Positions 43,347-56,506 are shown, counted from the stretch's first letter. The stretch: DNA of 64,000 bases from Polyangium mundeleinium (GCF_028369105.1 NZ_JAQNDO010000001.1:8154501-8218500); one strand, 5' to 3'. Numbers and translations are program-made. Notes: generated by a model from the letters alone, not told the origin.

Positions 43347-45017
43347 GTGCCGCCCGGGCCGCGCCTCCTCCCTGTCCTCCTCCTCCCGGCCCTCGCGCTC
43401 CTCCCTGCGCGCCCCGCTGCCGCCGACGACACCCCTTCCCTCGCCGCCGAACCTGCCCCCGCCGGCGATCGCGCCTTCCTCGTCGAACACGCCGACGTCC
43501 GCGGCCACCTCCTCCCTTCCGCGCGCCTCCTCCTCGATTACGCCCGCCGCCCCCTCGTCCTCCGCAACGCCAAGGACCAGCTCGACCCCGTCATCTCCGA
43601 TCAAACCTTCTTCCACGCCCTCGCGTCCCTCTCCCTCTTCTACCGGGTCACTGTCTCCCTCGACGTCCCCTTCTCCCTCACCCAGGCTGGCAGCACGCCC
43701 TCCTCCGGCGACGCCTTCCCCCGCACTGCGGTTGGCGCTGCCCTCGGCGACCTCCGCCTCGGCGCCCGCGTCCGCCTCGCTGGTGGCCTCGACGAAGCGG
43801 GCCAGGGTGCCGCCCTCGGCCTCTCCGCCTCCCTCTGGCTCCCCACCGGCACCGATGGATATGCTGGCGATGGCGCCGTCCGCGGACGCTTCGCCCTCGT
43901 CGCGGAGGCCACCGGCAAACGCCTCCACGGCGCGTTTTCCGGCGGCCTCCGCACCCGCCCGGCTGTCGCGCTCCCCGGGGTCTTGCCGACCCGCGTCGCC
44001 ACCTCCCTCACCTTTGGCCTCGCGGGCGGCTTTTTCGTCGATGGCGCCCGCACCCTCACCCTTGGCGGCGAGCTCTCCGCTGATCTCCCCTTCCTCGGCG
44101 GTGCACGCCTCTTTGATCCTCGCGCCACCGTCGCGCATGCCCTCGTCACCGGGCATTACCGCATCACCGGCGGCCCCCTCGAACTTGGGCTTGCCATGGG
44201 CCCGGGCCTCGGCCGCGGCGCGGGCAGCGCCGACGTCCGGGTGCTCGCGCTCCTCGGGTATGCGCCGGAGAAGGCCAAACCTCCGCCGGATCGCGATAAC
44301 GACGGCATTCCGGACAAGAGTGACGCTTGTCTCGATCTCGTCGGCGTGGAATCGGGGGATCCGCTCCTGCACGGCTGCCCCGAACCTCCGCCCGATTACG
44401 ATGGGGACGCGGTTCCCGACGAGAACGATGCTTGCCCGCGCGCGGCCGGCGAGGCCACGTTCGTGCGCAAGACACACGGCTGTCCCAAGGACACGGACGA
44501 GGACGGCGTGCCCGACAAGAAAGACGCATGCCCCACGGAGCCCGGCCCGAAGCCGCCCGCGGGGAATGGGTGCCCGAAGCCGAAGGAGCCTGAGCTGCCG
44601 CCCGTCGCTTCGCTCGCCGAGCAGGAGATCGTGATCTCCCAGCAGGTGCAATTCGAGACGGGCACGGCTGTCCTCCGGCCCGAAAGCGACGGCGTGCTCG
44701 GCGAGGTCGCGCGTGTGCTCACGGATCACCCGGAGGTCACGCGCATCGAGGTGCAAGGCCACACGGACGATACCGGCACGCCCGACGTGAACCGCAAGCT
44801 CGGGCAAGACCGCGCCGAGAGCGTGGTCGCATGGCTCGTCCGGCGCGGGATCGGCCGCGGGCGGCTCGTGCCCAAGGGGTATGGGTCGGACAAGCCGATC
44901 GCGGACAACACGACCGAGGAGGGTCGCGGCAAGAACCGACGCGTCGAGTTCCGGATCCTCGAAAAGAAGCCGGCCACGAAGGACGAGGGCAACCCCGCGT
45001 CGGGAGGGGCGAAATGA
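43347..45017 (+). CDS. OmpA-family outer-membrane protein with thrombospondin type-3 repeats
   Basis: Protein of 556 residues. Signal peptide (cleavage near PAAA), then a beta-barrel-like region of about 270 residues. Calcium-binding TSP type-3 repeats at about 312-400 include DRDNDGIPDKSDAC, YDGDAVPDENDAC and DTDEDGVPDKKDAC. An OmpA peptidoglycan-binding domain at about 430-540 has EVQGHTDDTGTPDVNRKLGQ and NRRVEFRIL. It tethers the outer membrane to the cell wall. The start is GTG at 43347, immediately after a pyrimidine-rich leader and the repeat tract. It is the first of four overlapping genes. Confidence 0.88.
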   Translation: MPPGPRLLPVLLLPALALLPARPAAADDTPSLAAEPAPAGDRAFLVEHADVRGHLLPSARLLLDYARRPLVLRNAKDQLDPVISDQTFFHALASLSLFYRVTVSLDVPFSLTQAGSTPSSGDAFPRTAVGAALGDLRLGARVRLAGGLDEAGQGAALGLSASLWLPTGTDGYAGDGAVRGRFALVAEATGKRLHGAFSGGLRTRPAVALPGVLPTRVATSLTFGLAGGFFVDGARTLTLGGELSADLPFLGGARLFDPRATVAHALVTGHYRITGGPLELGLAMGPGLGRGAGSADVRVLALLGYAPEKAKPPPDRDNDGIPDKSDACLDLVGVESGDPLLHGCPEPPPDYDGDAVPDENDACPRAAGEATFVRKTHGCPKDTDEDGVPDKKDACPTEPGPKPPAGNGCPKPKEPELPPVASLAEQEIVISQQVQFETGTAVLRPESDGVLGEVARVLTDHPEVTRIEVQGHTDDTGTPDVNRKLGQDRAESVVAWLVRRGIGRGRLVPKGYGSDKPIADNTTEEGRGKNRRVEFRILEKKPATKDEGNPASGGAK

Positions 45018-46267
45018 GCCGCGCGCGAGGGCTCTTCGCGCTCCCCGCGCTCGCGCTCGCCGCAGCTTCGGGCGCGGGTCGGGCCGAGGAGCCGGCCGAG
45101 GATCGGGGCAAGATGGGCCCCGAGGTGCTGCACAACCCGACGCTGGAGCGGACGGCCGAGCAGGGGATCTTGCGCGCCGTTCCCATTGCGATCGAGCTCC
45201 CGATCGACATCGCGCTCCGCGCCCGCCGCGTGCTCGTGCATTATCGGCTCTGGGGGGATCCGGACTGGACCGCGCTCGAACTGCGGCGGAGCGGCGCCAA
45301 GTACGAGGGCGCGATCCCTTGCCTGGAGATCAGCACCGTCACCGGGGATCTCCGCTACTACATTCGTGTCCACGACGCCGAGGGCCGCGTGATCGCGACG
45401 GGCGCGTCCCGCGCGCGGCCCTACCTCGTGACCATCAAGCACGACACCGTGCTCGAACCCGGCGAGGGGAAGGGCGCGAAATGCCCCGATCCGGCCGATT
45501 GCCCCGCCGGCTTGCTCGGCTGCCCGAGCGAACGCGTCGTGGAGATCGCCTGCCAGTCGGACGCCGATTGCGAGGGCGGCACGACGTGTAGCTGGCGCGG
45601 GTTCTGCGAGCGAGTCGATCGCCGCAAGAACTGGTTCTCCCTCGGCGTGCAGCAAGACGTGGGCGCCTTTGCCACGGCGGGCGTGTGCAGCCTGTATTCG
45701 CAGGAAAACGAGGGGTACGCCTGTTTCCGCGCAGACGACGCGCAATACACGGGCACGCCGGTGCAGACGAACACGCCGCCCTCCGGGGGCCTCGGGCCGA
45801 CGCGGGTCGTCGTCGGCTTCGAGCGGCTCATCCATTATGACACGACGCTCGGCCTGCGGCTCGGCTGGGCCTTCTTCGGCGAGGGCCCCACGCCGCGCGA
45901 GGGCACGGCGTTCGTGCCGTTCTCTCTCGCCGCCCGCGCGACCCACTGGTTTGGCGACGATCTCTTCGCCCGCTCGGGGCTCCGGCCTTATACGTTCGTC
46001 ACCGGCGGCTACGCGATGGTCGACCTGAAAGGACGTACGGTCGTGCGGGAGAACCCGCTCGCCCCGCCCTACCAGGGTGGCAATGACCTGGAGCAGGAGG
46101 TCACGGTCTGGAAACGCGCGGGCGACGGCTTCGTCGGCGCCGGGACGGGCCTCGCGTTCGCGTGGGAGAGCCGCCGCGCGGCCTTCGTGGAGATCGCGGC
46201 GCATGCCGTGTTCCCGTTCGGCGCGCTCGTGCTCGCGCCGAGCGCAGGCATCACCCTCGGCTTTTGA
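45014..46267 (+). CDS. Secreted/outer-membrane protein with Cys-rich middle and barrel-like end
   Basis: Protein of 417 residues with a signal peptide (cleavage near GAGRA). Residues 40-150 form a beta domain (RRVLVHYRLWGDPDWTALEL). A Cys-rich stretch (about 155-205) contains CQSDADCEGGTTC, the 'CxxDxDC' pattern of many myxobacterial surface proteins. The C-terminal 200 residues alternate as in an outer-membrane barrel and end in GF. ATG at 45014 overlaps the OmpA stop (ATGA) with GGAGGGG upstream. The shared operon suggests a complex with the OmpA-like protein. Confidence 0.72.
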   Translation: MSRARGLFALPALALAAASGAGRAEEPAEDRGKMGPEVLHNPTLERTAEQGILRAVPIAIELPIDIALRARRVLVHYRLWGDPDWTALELRRSGAKYEGAIPCLEISTVTGDLRYYIRVHDAEGRVIATGASRARPYLVTIKHDTVLEPGEGKGAKCPDPADCPAGLLGCPSERVVEIACQSDADCEGGTTCSWRGFCERVDRRKNWFSLGVQQDVGAFATAGVCSLYSQENEGYACFRADDAQYTGTPVQTNTPPSGGLGPTRVVVGFERLIHYDTTLGLRLGWAFFGEGPTPREGTAFVPFSLAARATHWFGDDLFARSGLRPYTFVTGGYAMVDLKGRTVVRENPLAPPYQGGNDLEQEVTVWKRAGDGFVGAGTGLAFAWESRRAAFVEIAAHAVFPFGALVLAPSAGITLGF

Positions 46268-46280
46268 AGGGAGGCGACCT

Positions 46281-46670
46281 TTGTTGCGAGCATGGCTCCA
46301 GAACCTCTGTCTCGGCTGGGCGAGCGCCGCCCTCGTGGCCGGTTGCGCGTCGGACGCATGGACCCCGCCCGAGGCTCACATCGATACGCCCGGCGCCTTC
46401 GTGGCCGTGGAGGGGTATGACGAACCGGGGGAGCTCACGCTCGTCCGGATCCTCGATCGCCTGCAATTCGAGGACGCGCGGCTCCTGTTCATGACGGTCC
46501 ACGACGCCCGCCCCGAGACCTACGAGGAGGCGCGCGAGCTCGCCAAGGCCCCCGATCTCCCGATCCGCGAGCTCATCCGGATCGAGCCGGACACGGTGGT
46601 CACGATGTCGCCCCATCGTGTCGTCTGGTTCCGGACGCTCACGGAAAAAGAGCAGGAGCGCGTGCCGTGA
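46281..46670 (+). CDS. Small lipoprotein of unknown function
   Basis: Protein of 129 residues with lipobox VAGC near residue 21, then a soluble domain without recognised motif (AFVAVEGYDEPGELTLVRIL, PIRELIRIEPDTVVTMSP). No ATG gives a full signal peptide; TTG at 46281 or 46284, 5-10 bases after GGGAGG, is the likely start. It lies 13 bases after the preceding stop, and its own stop overlaps the next start (GTGA). Third gene of the OmpA operon. Confidence 0.6.
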   Translation: MLRAWLQNLCLGWASAALVAGCASDAWTPPEAHIDTPGAFVAVEGYDEPGELTLVRILDRLQFEDARLLFMTVHDARPETYEEARELAKAPDLPIRELIRIEPDTVVTMSPHRVVWFRTLTEKEQERVP

Positions 46671-47161
46671 AAGACCCCAAGCTCGTCCCCGTCGTGCTCG
46701 TCGCCGCCGCCCTCGGCGCCACGGCCGCGCCGCTCGCCTGCACGAGGCACGCGGACCTCCGCGACGAACCAGACGGCTCGATCCTCGACCGTCCCCCCGA
46801 GTTCGACGCCGGCGGCGTCCCCGAGCTCGACAGCGGCCTCGGCAGCGACGCCCACCCGCTCTGCGCCGATCGCCCCACGGGCGAATGCGTCGGCTCGAAC
46901 GATTTTCCGTGCGCGTTCGAGGACTGGGTCGCCGCGACGTCGAAGGAATGCCAGGCGGCCTCGGGCTGCAAGACGAACGGCTGGCTCGAGGTGAGGATGG
47001 GCCCCGGCGGGTGCGTCGAGGTGATCGGGATGGATGAGCCCAACGACGAGGTGGTCGCCTGCCTCGTCGCGGAGATGGGCGCGGTGAAGTGCCCCTGCGG
47101 CGAGGGGATCAGCCAGTATTATTTCGGTGCGGGGAACGCGGGGCCCTGCGGCTCGAATTGA
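46667..47161 (+). CDS. Small Cys-rich lipoprotein
   Basis: Protein of 164 residues. The lipobox PLAC near residue 25 is followed by an acidic linker and a domain with eight cysteines (CADRPTGEC, DFPCAFEDW, ECQAASGC, VKCPCGEG), probably disulfide-bonded. GTG at 46667 overlaps the previous stop, so translation is coupled. It is the last gene of the OmpA operon and converges on the gene ending at 47171. No function recognised. Confidence 0.62.
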   Translation: MKDPKLVPVVLVAAALGATAAPLACTRHADLRDEPDGSILDRPPEFDAGGVPELDSGLGSDAHPLCADRPTGECVGSNDFPCAFEDWVAATSKECQAASGCKTNGWLEVRMGPGGCVEVIGMDEPNDEVVACLVAEMGAVKCPCGEGISQYYFGAGNAGPCGSN

Positions 47162-47170
47162 GGCGGGTCG

Positions 47171-48715
47171 TCACTTCATGATGTCGCCTTCGCTGGGCTC
47201 GAGGCTGTTCATGATGGCCCCGATGTCGCACGCCTGGAGGTACGTCGAGAGCACCTCCGCGCGCCGCGGCAAGAACACGTCCGTGAGCGCCTCCGAGAGC
47301 GTGCCATTCTCGTCGATGTGCACCTCGCCGAGGGTCGACGGGAACGAGAGCCCGCAGCCGAGCGACCGATCCGGGCCGAGGAAGCGCTGCGGCGCGTGGC
47401 AACCGGCGCACGTGAGCGATGTCGCGCGGTGCAGGACCGACTCGGCCGTGAGCGGATCGCCAGGGGGGCAATCCACGTTCAGGCCCAAGGCGTCGATCAT
47501 GTTCTGGATCTCGGACGCGAAATCGGAGCCCGTGACGCCGATGGCGCGCGACGCATAATCGACGGAGGCGTCCCCGGAGACGACGCTCTCGCCCATGTTG
47601 AATTGCTTGCCGATCCGCATGCGGACCTTGGGGAACTCCTTCTGCCCGAGCTCCCATAGGCTCATATTGACGAACTCGCTCCGGAAGCTCACCGCCGTCT
47701 CCGTGGCGTTCGCCCCATCGAAGAGCTGCGGCAGGGGGTTGTTCTTGACCGTGACGGGCTGGAACGTGAGCGCGAGCTCCATCGACCCCGGCGGCGTCCG
47801 CTTGAGGTGATACTCGCGCATCTCCCAGGGCTCCTGCATCTGCTGGCTCACGCGCACCTGGCCGCGCGAGCCGCTGTAAGGATCGTTCTCGGAGGAGACG
47901 GCGCCGTAATGGTCGGGGTGGACGACGGGGGGCAAGCCCGACGTGCCCGTGAAGAAGAGCGCTTCGAGCTTGTCCGCGACGATCTCCACGTCCGCCTCGG
48001 CCCCGATGCTCGCCCACGCCTCGGCCACAGGGCGACAGCCAGAAAGGACGTCGCCCGACGGATTCGGCAGTGCCGCCTCGAAGATCAAGAAGACGCGGTT
48101 CGCCGGGTCCGTGCGGCCCGAGGTCTTCGCATATACGATGCGATGCTCGCCGCAGGTCGATCCGAACTGCGGGGTGAGGTCGAAGCGATTGACGATCGCC
48201 ACAGGCACGAAGGAGTCGGGGTGACCCGCTTGAAAGAGGCCCGTGCTCGACGCGAGCGCCCCCTCGGCCCGCGGGCAGAAGAGCGCCGCGCCGTTCTTGA
48301 ACGCAGCGTTGTCGACGTCATCACAATGCGGGTTGTCCGAGAAAACCCCCTCGGCCGCGGGGTTCTGCGCGTCGAAGAGGCGCCGCACGAGCTCCTCGGG
48401 CGTGGTGTCCTCTCCGGCGAGCGTGACGATCTGCGACAAGACCCGCTCGAGGCTGAAGCGCGCCAGCACGGCCGGATCCCGCACGATGAGCGCGCGGCTG
48501 TCCGCCGCGACGGTGATGTCCGGGTTGCACGTGAGCACGTCCGGATAGTCGAGCGGCGGATGGTCCGGCGTGTCGGGGATCGGAGGAACGTCGGGCGTCG
48601 CGCCCGTGTCGCTCGGAATGATCCCCCCTTCGGTCTGCGTCCCACACCCCACGAGGACGAGGACCGCTGCCGCTGCCAATGGCCGAAAAACGAAGCGCGA
48701 AAGGCCGTAAGCCAT
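47171..48715 (-). CDS. Large lipoprotein with one c-type haem motif near the C-terminus
   Basis: Protein of 514 residues with lipobox VLVGC near residue 24, an Asp/Pro-rich linker and an extended domain without recognised fold (FNMGESVVSGDASVDYASRA). A single haem-attachment motif CAGCH near residue 428 is followed by a Cys in the SLGCGLSF segment. The layout matches a myxobacterial family of outer-membrane lipoproteins with a cytochrome-like tail. The start at 48715 has GGAGGG upstream; an in-frame Met at 48727 is less well placed. It is followed on the same strand by no close gene; the PlsC-type gene lies 80 bases upstream. Confidence 0.7.
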   Translation of the reverse strand: MAYGLSRFVFRPLAAAAVLVLVGCGTQTEGGIIPSDTGATPDVPPIPDTPDHPPLDYPDVLTCNPDITVAADSRALIVRDPAVLARFSLERVLSQIVTLAGEDTTPEELVRRLFDAQNPAAEGVFSDNPHCDDVDNAAFKNGAALFCPRAEGALASSTGLFQAGHPDSFVPVAIVNRFDLTPQFGSTCGEHRIVYAKTSGRTDPANRVFLIFEAALPNPSGDVLSGCRPVAEAWASIGAEADVEIVADKLEALFFTGTSGLPPVVHPDHYGAVSSENDPYSGSRGQVRVSQQMQEPWEMREYHLKRTPPGSMELALTFQPVTVKNNPLPQLFDGANATETAVSFRSEFVNMSLWELGQKEFPKVRMRIGKQFNMGESVVSGDASVDYASRAIGVTGSDFASEIQNMIDALGLNVDCPPGDPLTAESVLHRATSLTCAGCHAPQRFLGPDRSLGCGLSFPSTLGEVHIDENGTLSEALTDVFLPRRAEVLSTYLQACDIGAIMNSLEPSEGDIMK

Positions 48716-48795
48716 GAGACCCTCCAACCCTGAAAAGGAACGAGGAAGGCTCTCAGCGTATCGGGCCCCACGTCGGGGTCAAGAGCGAGCGAGCG

Positions 48796-49605
48796 TCAGG
48801 ATTCGGCCGACGAGGCTGCGGTCGCGCTTCCGTTCTCTTTGGACGGAGCCTCGGCGACGCGACCGCCGAGCCCGAGGAGGAGCTCGGCGACGGCTGCATG
48901 CGTGCGGTCGCGCAGGTCGACGACGCGCGCCGACTCCTTGCCCGTGGTGATCGGATGAATCGGCTTGCCCACGCGCACGCGGACGAGGCGCATCGTGCTG
49001 CCGTCGCCCGAGTCGATGGCGCCCTTGTGCATGAGGTGCCCCGCGCCCTCCAGCGCGACGGGTACGACGGGGACGCCGGCGCGTACGGCCGCGTAAAAAC
49101 CCCCCATCTTGAAGTCCTTGAGGACCCCGTCCTCGCTGCGCGTGCCCTCGGGGAAGATGAGCAGGGGCTTGCCGCGCTGGAGGACCTCCGTGAACCGCTT
49201 GATGACCTCGGCCGCGACCCGCGGCCCGCCGCCACGCTCGACCGGGACGTGCCCCGCGAGCTTGAGGTGCCAGCCGAGGAAAGGAATGTTCATGAGCTCG
49301 CGCTTCGCGGCCCACTTGAAATCACCCGGGAGGACCGCGCCGAGGACGAGGATGTCGAGCAAGCTCTGATGATTCGAGGCATAAACGTACGCGCCGTCGG
49401 TGGGCACGTTCTCGAGCCCCGTGGCGTCGACGTCGATGTGCAGCCCCCGCGCGCTCGACTTGCACCAGCGCTTCATTGCCCACAGGCTCGCGCGGTGATC
49501 CTGCGTGAGCGGGCCGAGCGTGAGCGAGATCGTCCCATACCCGACGGTGCGAGCGGTGAAAGGAACCCACTGACGCGCGGCGCGAATGGCTTCTCGGAGC
49601 TGCAT
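48796..49605 (-). CDS. plsC: 1-acyl-sn-glycerol-3-phosphate acyltransferase (PlsC family)
   Basis: Acyltransferase of 269 residues that would convert lysophosphatidate to phosphatidate at the inner membrane. Motif I NHQSLLD near residue 79 supplies the catalytic His and Asp (HX4D); motif III FPEGTRS near 152 binds the glycerol phosphate; VPVVPVAL matches motif IV. One amphipathic N-terminal segment is present, as in bacterial PlsC. The C-terminal 30 residues are Ser/Ala-rich and not conserved. It sits between two lipoprotein genes; no other lipid gene is nearby. Several PlsC paralogues are usual in large myxobacterial genomes. Confidence 0.88.
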   Translation of the reverse strand: MQLREAIRAARQWVPFTARTVGYGTISLTLGPLTQDHRASLWAMKRWCKSSARGLHIDVDATGLENVPTDGAYVYASNHQSLLDILVLGAVLPGDFKWAAKRELMNIPFLGWHLKLAGHVPVERGGGPRVAAEVIKRFTEVLQRGKPLLIFPEGTRSEDGVLKDFKMGGFYAAVRAGVPVVPVALEGAGHLMHKGAIDSGDGSTMRLVRVRVGKPIHPITTGKESARVVDLRDRTHAAVAELLLGLGGRVAEAPSKENGSATAASSAES

Positions 49606-49682
49606 GGATCTGGCTTCCTAACACCACGGCGGAAGCAATTCCAGACCTGCAACGTGCGCAAAATGCTTCGCGGTATGGGACC

Positions 49683-50591
49683 TTAGAGCGGATCCATGAT
49701 CAAGCCATAACCCACGACCTCTGGCTTGCCCGCTCGCTCGAACTTCACCGTGAAGATCCCCGGCTCGGTCTCGCTCTGCATCACGGCCCGGCGCATCGTG
49801 CCCGCCCACTCGGCCCATACGACCGCGCCCGCCTTGCCTTTCCATTTGATCGGGATCGGCTGCAAATCCGCTTCGTCGGCGAGAAGCGCCGCGCCGCCGA
49901 ATCCCAGGCAGAACCAGCGCTTCACCCCGCCGGCCTCGAACGGCGAGACGAGCAGCACGTGCCGGACCTCGCCCTCCTGCCGGTGCGCCGCATAGTTGCC
50001 AGGTTCGAGCCCGTTCACCTGCTTGACCCAGCGCACCCCCTTCAAGAGCCCCTCGGGCGCGCGCGCCTCCATGTCCGTGTACCGGACCGCGATCCGATCC
50101 TTCACGTAGCGCCGCACGACGGCGTGCTTCATCACGCCGTTCCACTCCGTCAGCACCACGTCGTTGAGCTTCGGCTTCACGTTGTCCGGCACCGGGATCA
50201 CGTAGCCCGGGTGGACCTTGTACGAGGGGCCGCCGGATTGGCCCTCGATGACCAGGTCGTCGCCGTCGAAGCCGATCGCCGTCGCCGCGTAGAGCACGAG
50301 CGTCGAGCCGATGCGCGCGTTCGTCAGCATGGGCTCGGAGAAGGTGAAGACGCGGCGCCCAGGGTCGAGCTTGATCTTGCGCGGAGGCAGGCCGAGCGGG
50401 TTCGGCTGCGGCGACTTCGGCTGCGGGGGCTGCGTGGGGCTCGGCGCGATGAACGAGCCGAGCGGCAGAGGCCCCGGCGATCCACTCGAAGAAGGCGCCG
50501 CCTCGGTGGTCGTGGACGACCCGCTGCTGCACGCGGCGAGCAGGGCCGCGGCGAAGAAGCCGCGGACGAGGGGTCGGTACAGACCGAGCAT
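49683..50591 (-). CDS. Lipoprotein of unknown function, repeated beta modules
   Basis: Protein of 302 residues. Lipobox LLAAC near residue 21, a Ser/Pro-rich linker to about 75, then three similar modules of roughly 70 residues, each with a central Trp (VLTEWNGVMKHAVVRRYVKD, GVRWVKQVNGLEP, VVWAEWAGTMRRAVMQSETE). These resemble SH3-like or agenet/Tudor-type barrels. No catalytic motif. The start at 50591 gives a proper lipoprotein signal; the ribosome site is weak. It is transcribed away from the dnaE2 end, with 104 bases between. Confidence 0.62.
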   Translation of the reverse strand: MLGLYRPLVRGFFAAALLAACSSGSSTTTEAAPSSSGSPGPLPLGSFIAPSPTQPPQPKSPQPNPLGLPPRKIKLDPGRRVFTFSEPMLTNARIGSTLVLYAATAIGFDGDDLVIEGQSGGPSYKVHPGYVIPVPDNVKPKLNDVVLTEWNGVMKHAVVRRYVKDRIAVRYTDMEARAPEGLLKGVRWVKQVNGLEPGNYAAHRQEGEVRHVLLVSPFEAGGVKRWFCLGFGGAALLADEADLQPIPIKWKGKAGAVVWAEWAGTMRRAVMQSETEPGIFTVKFERAGKPEVVGYGLIMDPL

Positions 50592-50695
50592 CGGCCAGGA
50601 TCTTTGCCGCGTCGCGGCCGGTCTGGCGAGCAAAAAGCGACCGGGGAGGCGCAGGATCCGGTCGATATGTGCACAAACGATCCGGGGCGCGCGCC

Positions 50696-53925
<3,230 letters not shown>

Positions 53926-53929
<4 letters not shown>

Positions 53930-55728
53930 TCGCACCAGCCCTGGAGGTACCCTTCCCCGGTCGTCCGGTCCACGAAGACCCACGCGAGGCCTGCTGCCCG
54001 CGACGCCCCCTCGGCCTTGGATCCCGCCGGGCCCTTCGCGCTCGTGGCGCCCGGGACGAGCCAGGCCACCCCGTAATCCCGCGAGGCCGCCGAGCTCGTC
54101 CACCACTCGACCCCGTCGAGCCGCATCACGAACCGCAAGGACTCGATGGCGTAGAGCCGGTTGTCGACCGCGACGACCGCGCCCTTCGTGATGCGCCCGA
54201 TCGGGACGGGCGTCGCGAAGAGCCGCGTGGGCAGGGGAACATCGCGATCCTCGGCGGCTTCGAGGTCGCCCGCCTGGGCGGGGACGCGCTTCTGGTCGAG
54301 ATCCCGGACGGGGACGAGCTTCGAGCGCGCCTCGGGCTTGTGGGCGTGTGTCGCTTCGAGCAAACCCACGCGATCCTGGCCGATCTCGGCCGAGAGCTCG
54401 GCGAGGAGGGCGGGCAGCGCGTCGGGACGCACGGCCTTGTCGCGCGAGAGGTCGATCTGGACACGCCGCGCCTCGACGATCTGCGAGACCTCGAGGTGAA
54501 CGCCGACGGCCGGCGCGAAGAGCTCGGCGCGCTCGAGCTTGGCCCGGAGCGCGCGGTGGAGGTCGCCCGCGTCGGAGAGCGGCGAGGGCAGGTCGATCGA
54601 GAGCGAGAGGACGGGCTCGCGGGCGGAATCCCGCAGGCTCGCGATGGAGCGGTCGAGCGGGATCGTGATGGTGAGCGAGAGGCAAGCCTCGCCGCGGGCG
54701 CCGAGGCGAGCCGCGAAGCGCGAGGTCATGCCGCGGAGGACGAAGAGGATGGGCTCGACGCTTCCGATCGGGTCGTCAAAACTCGTCTCCTCGACGATCG
54801 TGCGCGGGGGCGCGTACGGGACGAGCGGGAGCTCGTCGCGGCCGGAGGCGAGATCGAGCACCTCGGCGGCGCGCAGGCCGAGCCTCGGCGTGAGCTCGCC
54901 GCGCGGGAGTTTCGTCAGGGCCTCGACCGTGAAGATGCCGAGCCGCCCGAAAAAGGCCGCCGTGTCGGGATCGAGCGGCAGCGCCGTGAGCGGCAGCGGG
55001 CCGAGGACACGCGCGCCGGGCTTGGCGACGACCGTGGGGTGGGGAGCTTTGCGGACGAGAAGCGGGGGTTCGGGGGCGTAGCTCGGCTTGTCCGAGCGTA
55101 GCCCCTGACCGTTGACCGAACCGCTGGCGAGAACCGGGCTCGCGGCGAACCGGGCGAGGGCGCGGGCGATGCGCGGACCGTCGGCGATCGCGGCCAAGAC
55201 CTTGTGGCCGAGCGCGTGGATCCGCTCGCAAAGCTCGTCGAGCAAGGCCTCCTCGCCGCCCACGAGGTGCGAGACGCCCGTGACGTCGAGGAAGACCGTG
55301 TCGAAGGGCGCGTCGCCTGCGGGGCCGCGGCGTTTGTCCTCGTCGGGATGTTCGGGGGCGAGGCGGATCGCGGCCGTCGTGCCGAGTCCGCTTCCATGCG
55401 CGGGGGTCCCGCCGAGACAAACCTCGGCCACGCGACCGAGCGCCGCGTCGACCTCCGTGAACGAGACGCTCTGGATCGTGAGTTCGGCGAGCGTGGCTTG
55501 TGCCTCGGCCACGCGCTGGCCGGGGCGGATCCCGTACCTCCACGCGACCTCGTCGACGAGGTCGAGCGTAGCCGTGGCGCGGTCCTGCGCCTCCCCTCCC
55601 CCGTCTGGTTTGCCCTTCGAGAACAACACGGCGAGCGGGCCGCCTTCGTGGTTCTCCTCGTGGGCGCGTTGCCGCACGAGCTCGCAGCCGAGCTGCGGCA
55701 AGACCACCGCCACGATTCGCCGGCCCAT
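53926..55728 (-). CDS. imuB: ImuB, inactive Y-family polymerase homologue
   Basis: Protein of 600 residues with the Y-family fold. The catalytic carboxylates are altered: the first motif reads RIVAVVLPQLGCELV where active enzymes have a DxD-type Asp, and the second reads PFDTVFLDVTG in place of SIDEAFLD. This fits ImuB, which does not polymerise but links ImuA, DnaE2 and the beta clamp. Finger/palm and little-finger regions follow, then a C-terminal tail with GLAWVFVDRTTGEGYLQG, characteristic of ImuB. ATG at 55728 is preferred; GTG at 55731 adds one residue. The gene starts 21 bases after imuA. Confidence 0.92.
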
Positions 55729-55749
55729 CACCCGAACCTCATGCGCCCA

Positions 55750-56478
55750 TCATGCGCTCTTTCCAAGCTCGATCGACTGCGCCCCCGTCACGCGGCCGCG
55801 CCGGTCCTTGGCGACCCGCAGGCCGAGCCGATCCTCGCTGAGCCGCTCGAGCTCGATGCGCATCGCGGCCGGCAGCGGCATCGCGCGGGAGGCGGCCGCG
55901 TCCGTGAGCAAGAGGACGGTCGTGTCGCTGCCTTCGACGGCGAGGGCGAGGCGCCGCACGATCGTGACCCACCGGTCGAGCCGGGTCTCGCCGCGGCAGC
56001 CGGGCACGCCGGCCGTGTCGATCACGACCACGGAGAAGGCGTGGCAACCGGCGACACGGACGGCGACGCGGGCGAGGTCGTCGAGGTTCGGCCGGACGAC
56101 GAGCAGCCGGTCGGGATCCACCCCGGCGCGGGCGAGAGCGGGCGCGAAGAGCGTTTGTGTAGGATCAAGCCAGGCGCACCACGCGCCCCGCGTATCGCTC
56201 TCGCCGCGGAGGCGGGCCTCGGCTTGCGCGGAGGCGCAGAGGGACAAGGCGAGCGTCGTCGAGCGGGCGAGGCCCTGGGGCGCCGTCAGCTCGACCACGG
56301 CGCCTCGGGGCAAGCCTCCCTCGGGCAAGGACGCGTCGACGGTGTGCAGGCCCAGGGGCAAGGCCTTGGCGCGGCCGGAGAGGCCCTCGATCGCGGGGCG
56401 GACGAGCGCGCTCTGGAAGAGCTCCTTGTGGCGAGCGTCGGCGTCCGGGACGAGGACCGTGGCAGCGGCGCGGTGCAT
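55750..56478 (-). CDS. imuA: ImuA-like RecA-fold protein
   Basis: Protein of 242 residues with a RecA-like core. The segment GAVVELTAPQGLARSTTLAL aligns with the RecA Walker A (GPESSGKTTLAL), but the Gly-Lys is replaced by Ala-Arg, so ATP binding may be lost or altered. The Walker B-like strand FSVVVIDTAG near residue 155 is kept. ImuA recruits ImuB to damage and is required for mutagenesis in other bacteria. The gene leads the imuA-imuB-dnaE2 operon. The start at 56478 overlaps one of two direct repeats that may be operator sites. Confidence 0.85.
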   Translation of the reverse strand: MHRAAATVLVPDADARHKELFQSALVRPAIEGLSGRAKALPLGLHTVDASLPEGGLPRGAVVELTAPQGLARSTTLALSLCASAQAEARLRGESDTRGAWCAWLDPTQTLFAPALARAGVDPDRLLVVRPNLDDLARVAVRVAGCHAFSVVVIDTAGVPGCRGETRLDRWVTIVRRLALAVEGSDTTVLLLTDAAASRAMPLPAAMRIELERLSEDRLGLRVAKDRRGRVTGAQSIELGKSA

Positions 56479-56506
56479 ACCTGAACACCCTACCAGGTAC
56501 CTGAAC
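56478..56506 (-). promoter_or_regulatory. Paired direct repeats at the imuA start, candidate damage-response operator
   Basis: Two identical 9-mers TACCTGAAC (56478-56486 and 56498-56506) lie 20 bases apart, on the same face of the helix. On the coding strand each reads GTTCAGGTA. GTTCAG is the conserved end of the LexA box described for Myxococcus xanthus, as far as recalled. Position across the imuA start fits repression of an SOS-type operon. Confidence 0.55.

Noticed and set aside
42868..43432. Proteins of Ala-Gly-Ala-Gln or Leu-Ser repeats read through the simple-sequence tract
   Set aside because: They arise from GCTGGAGCTGGG and CTCAAG repeats in several frames on both strands; no start signals or conserved ends.
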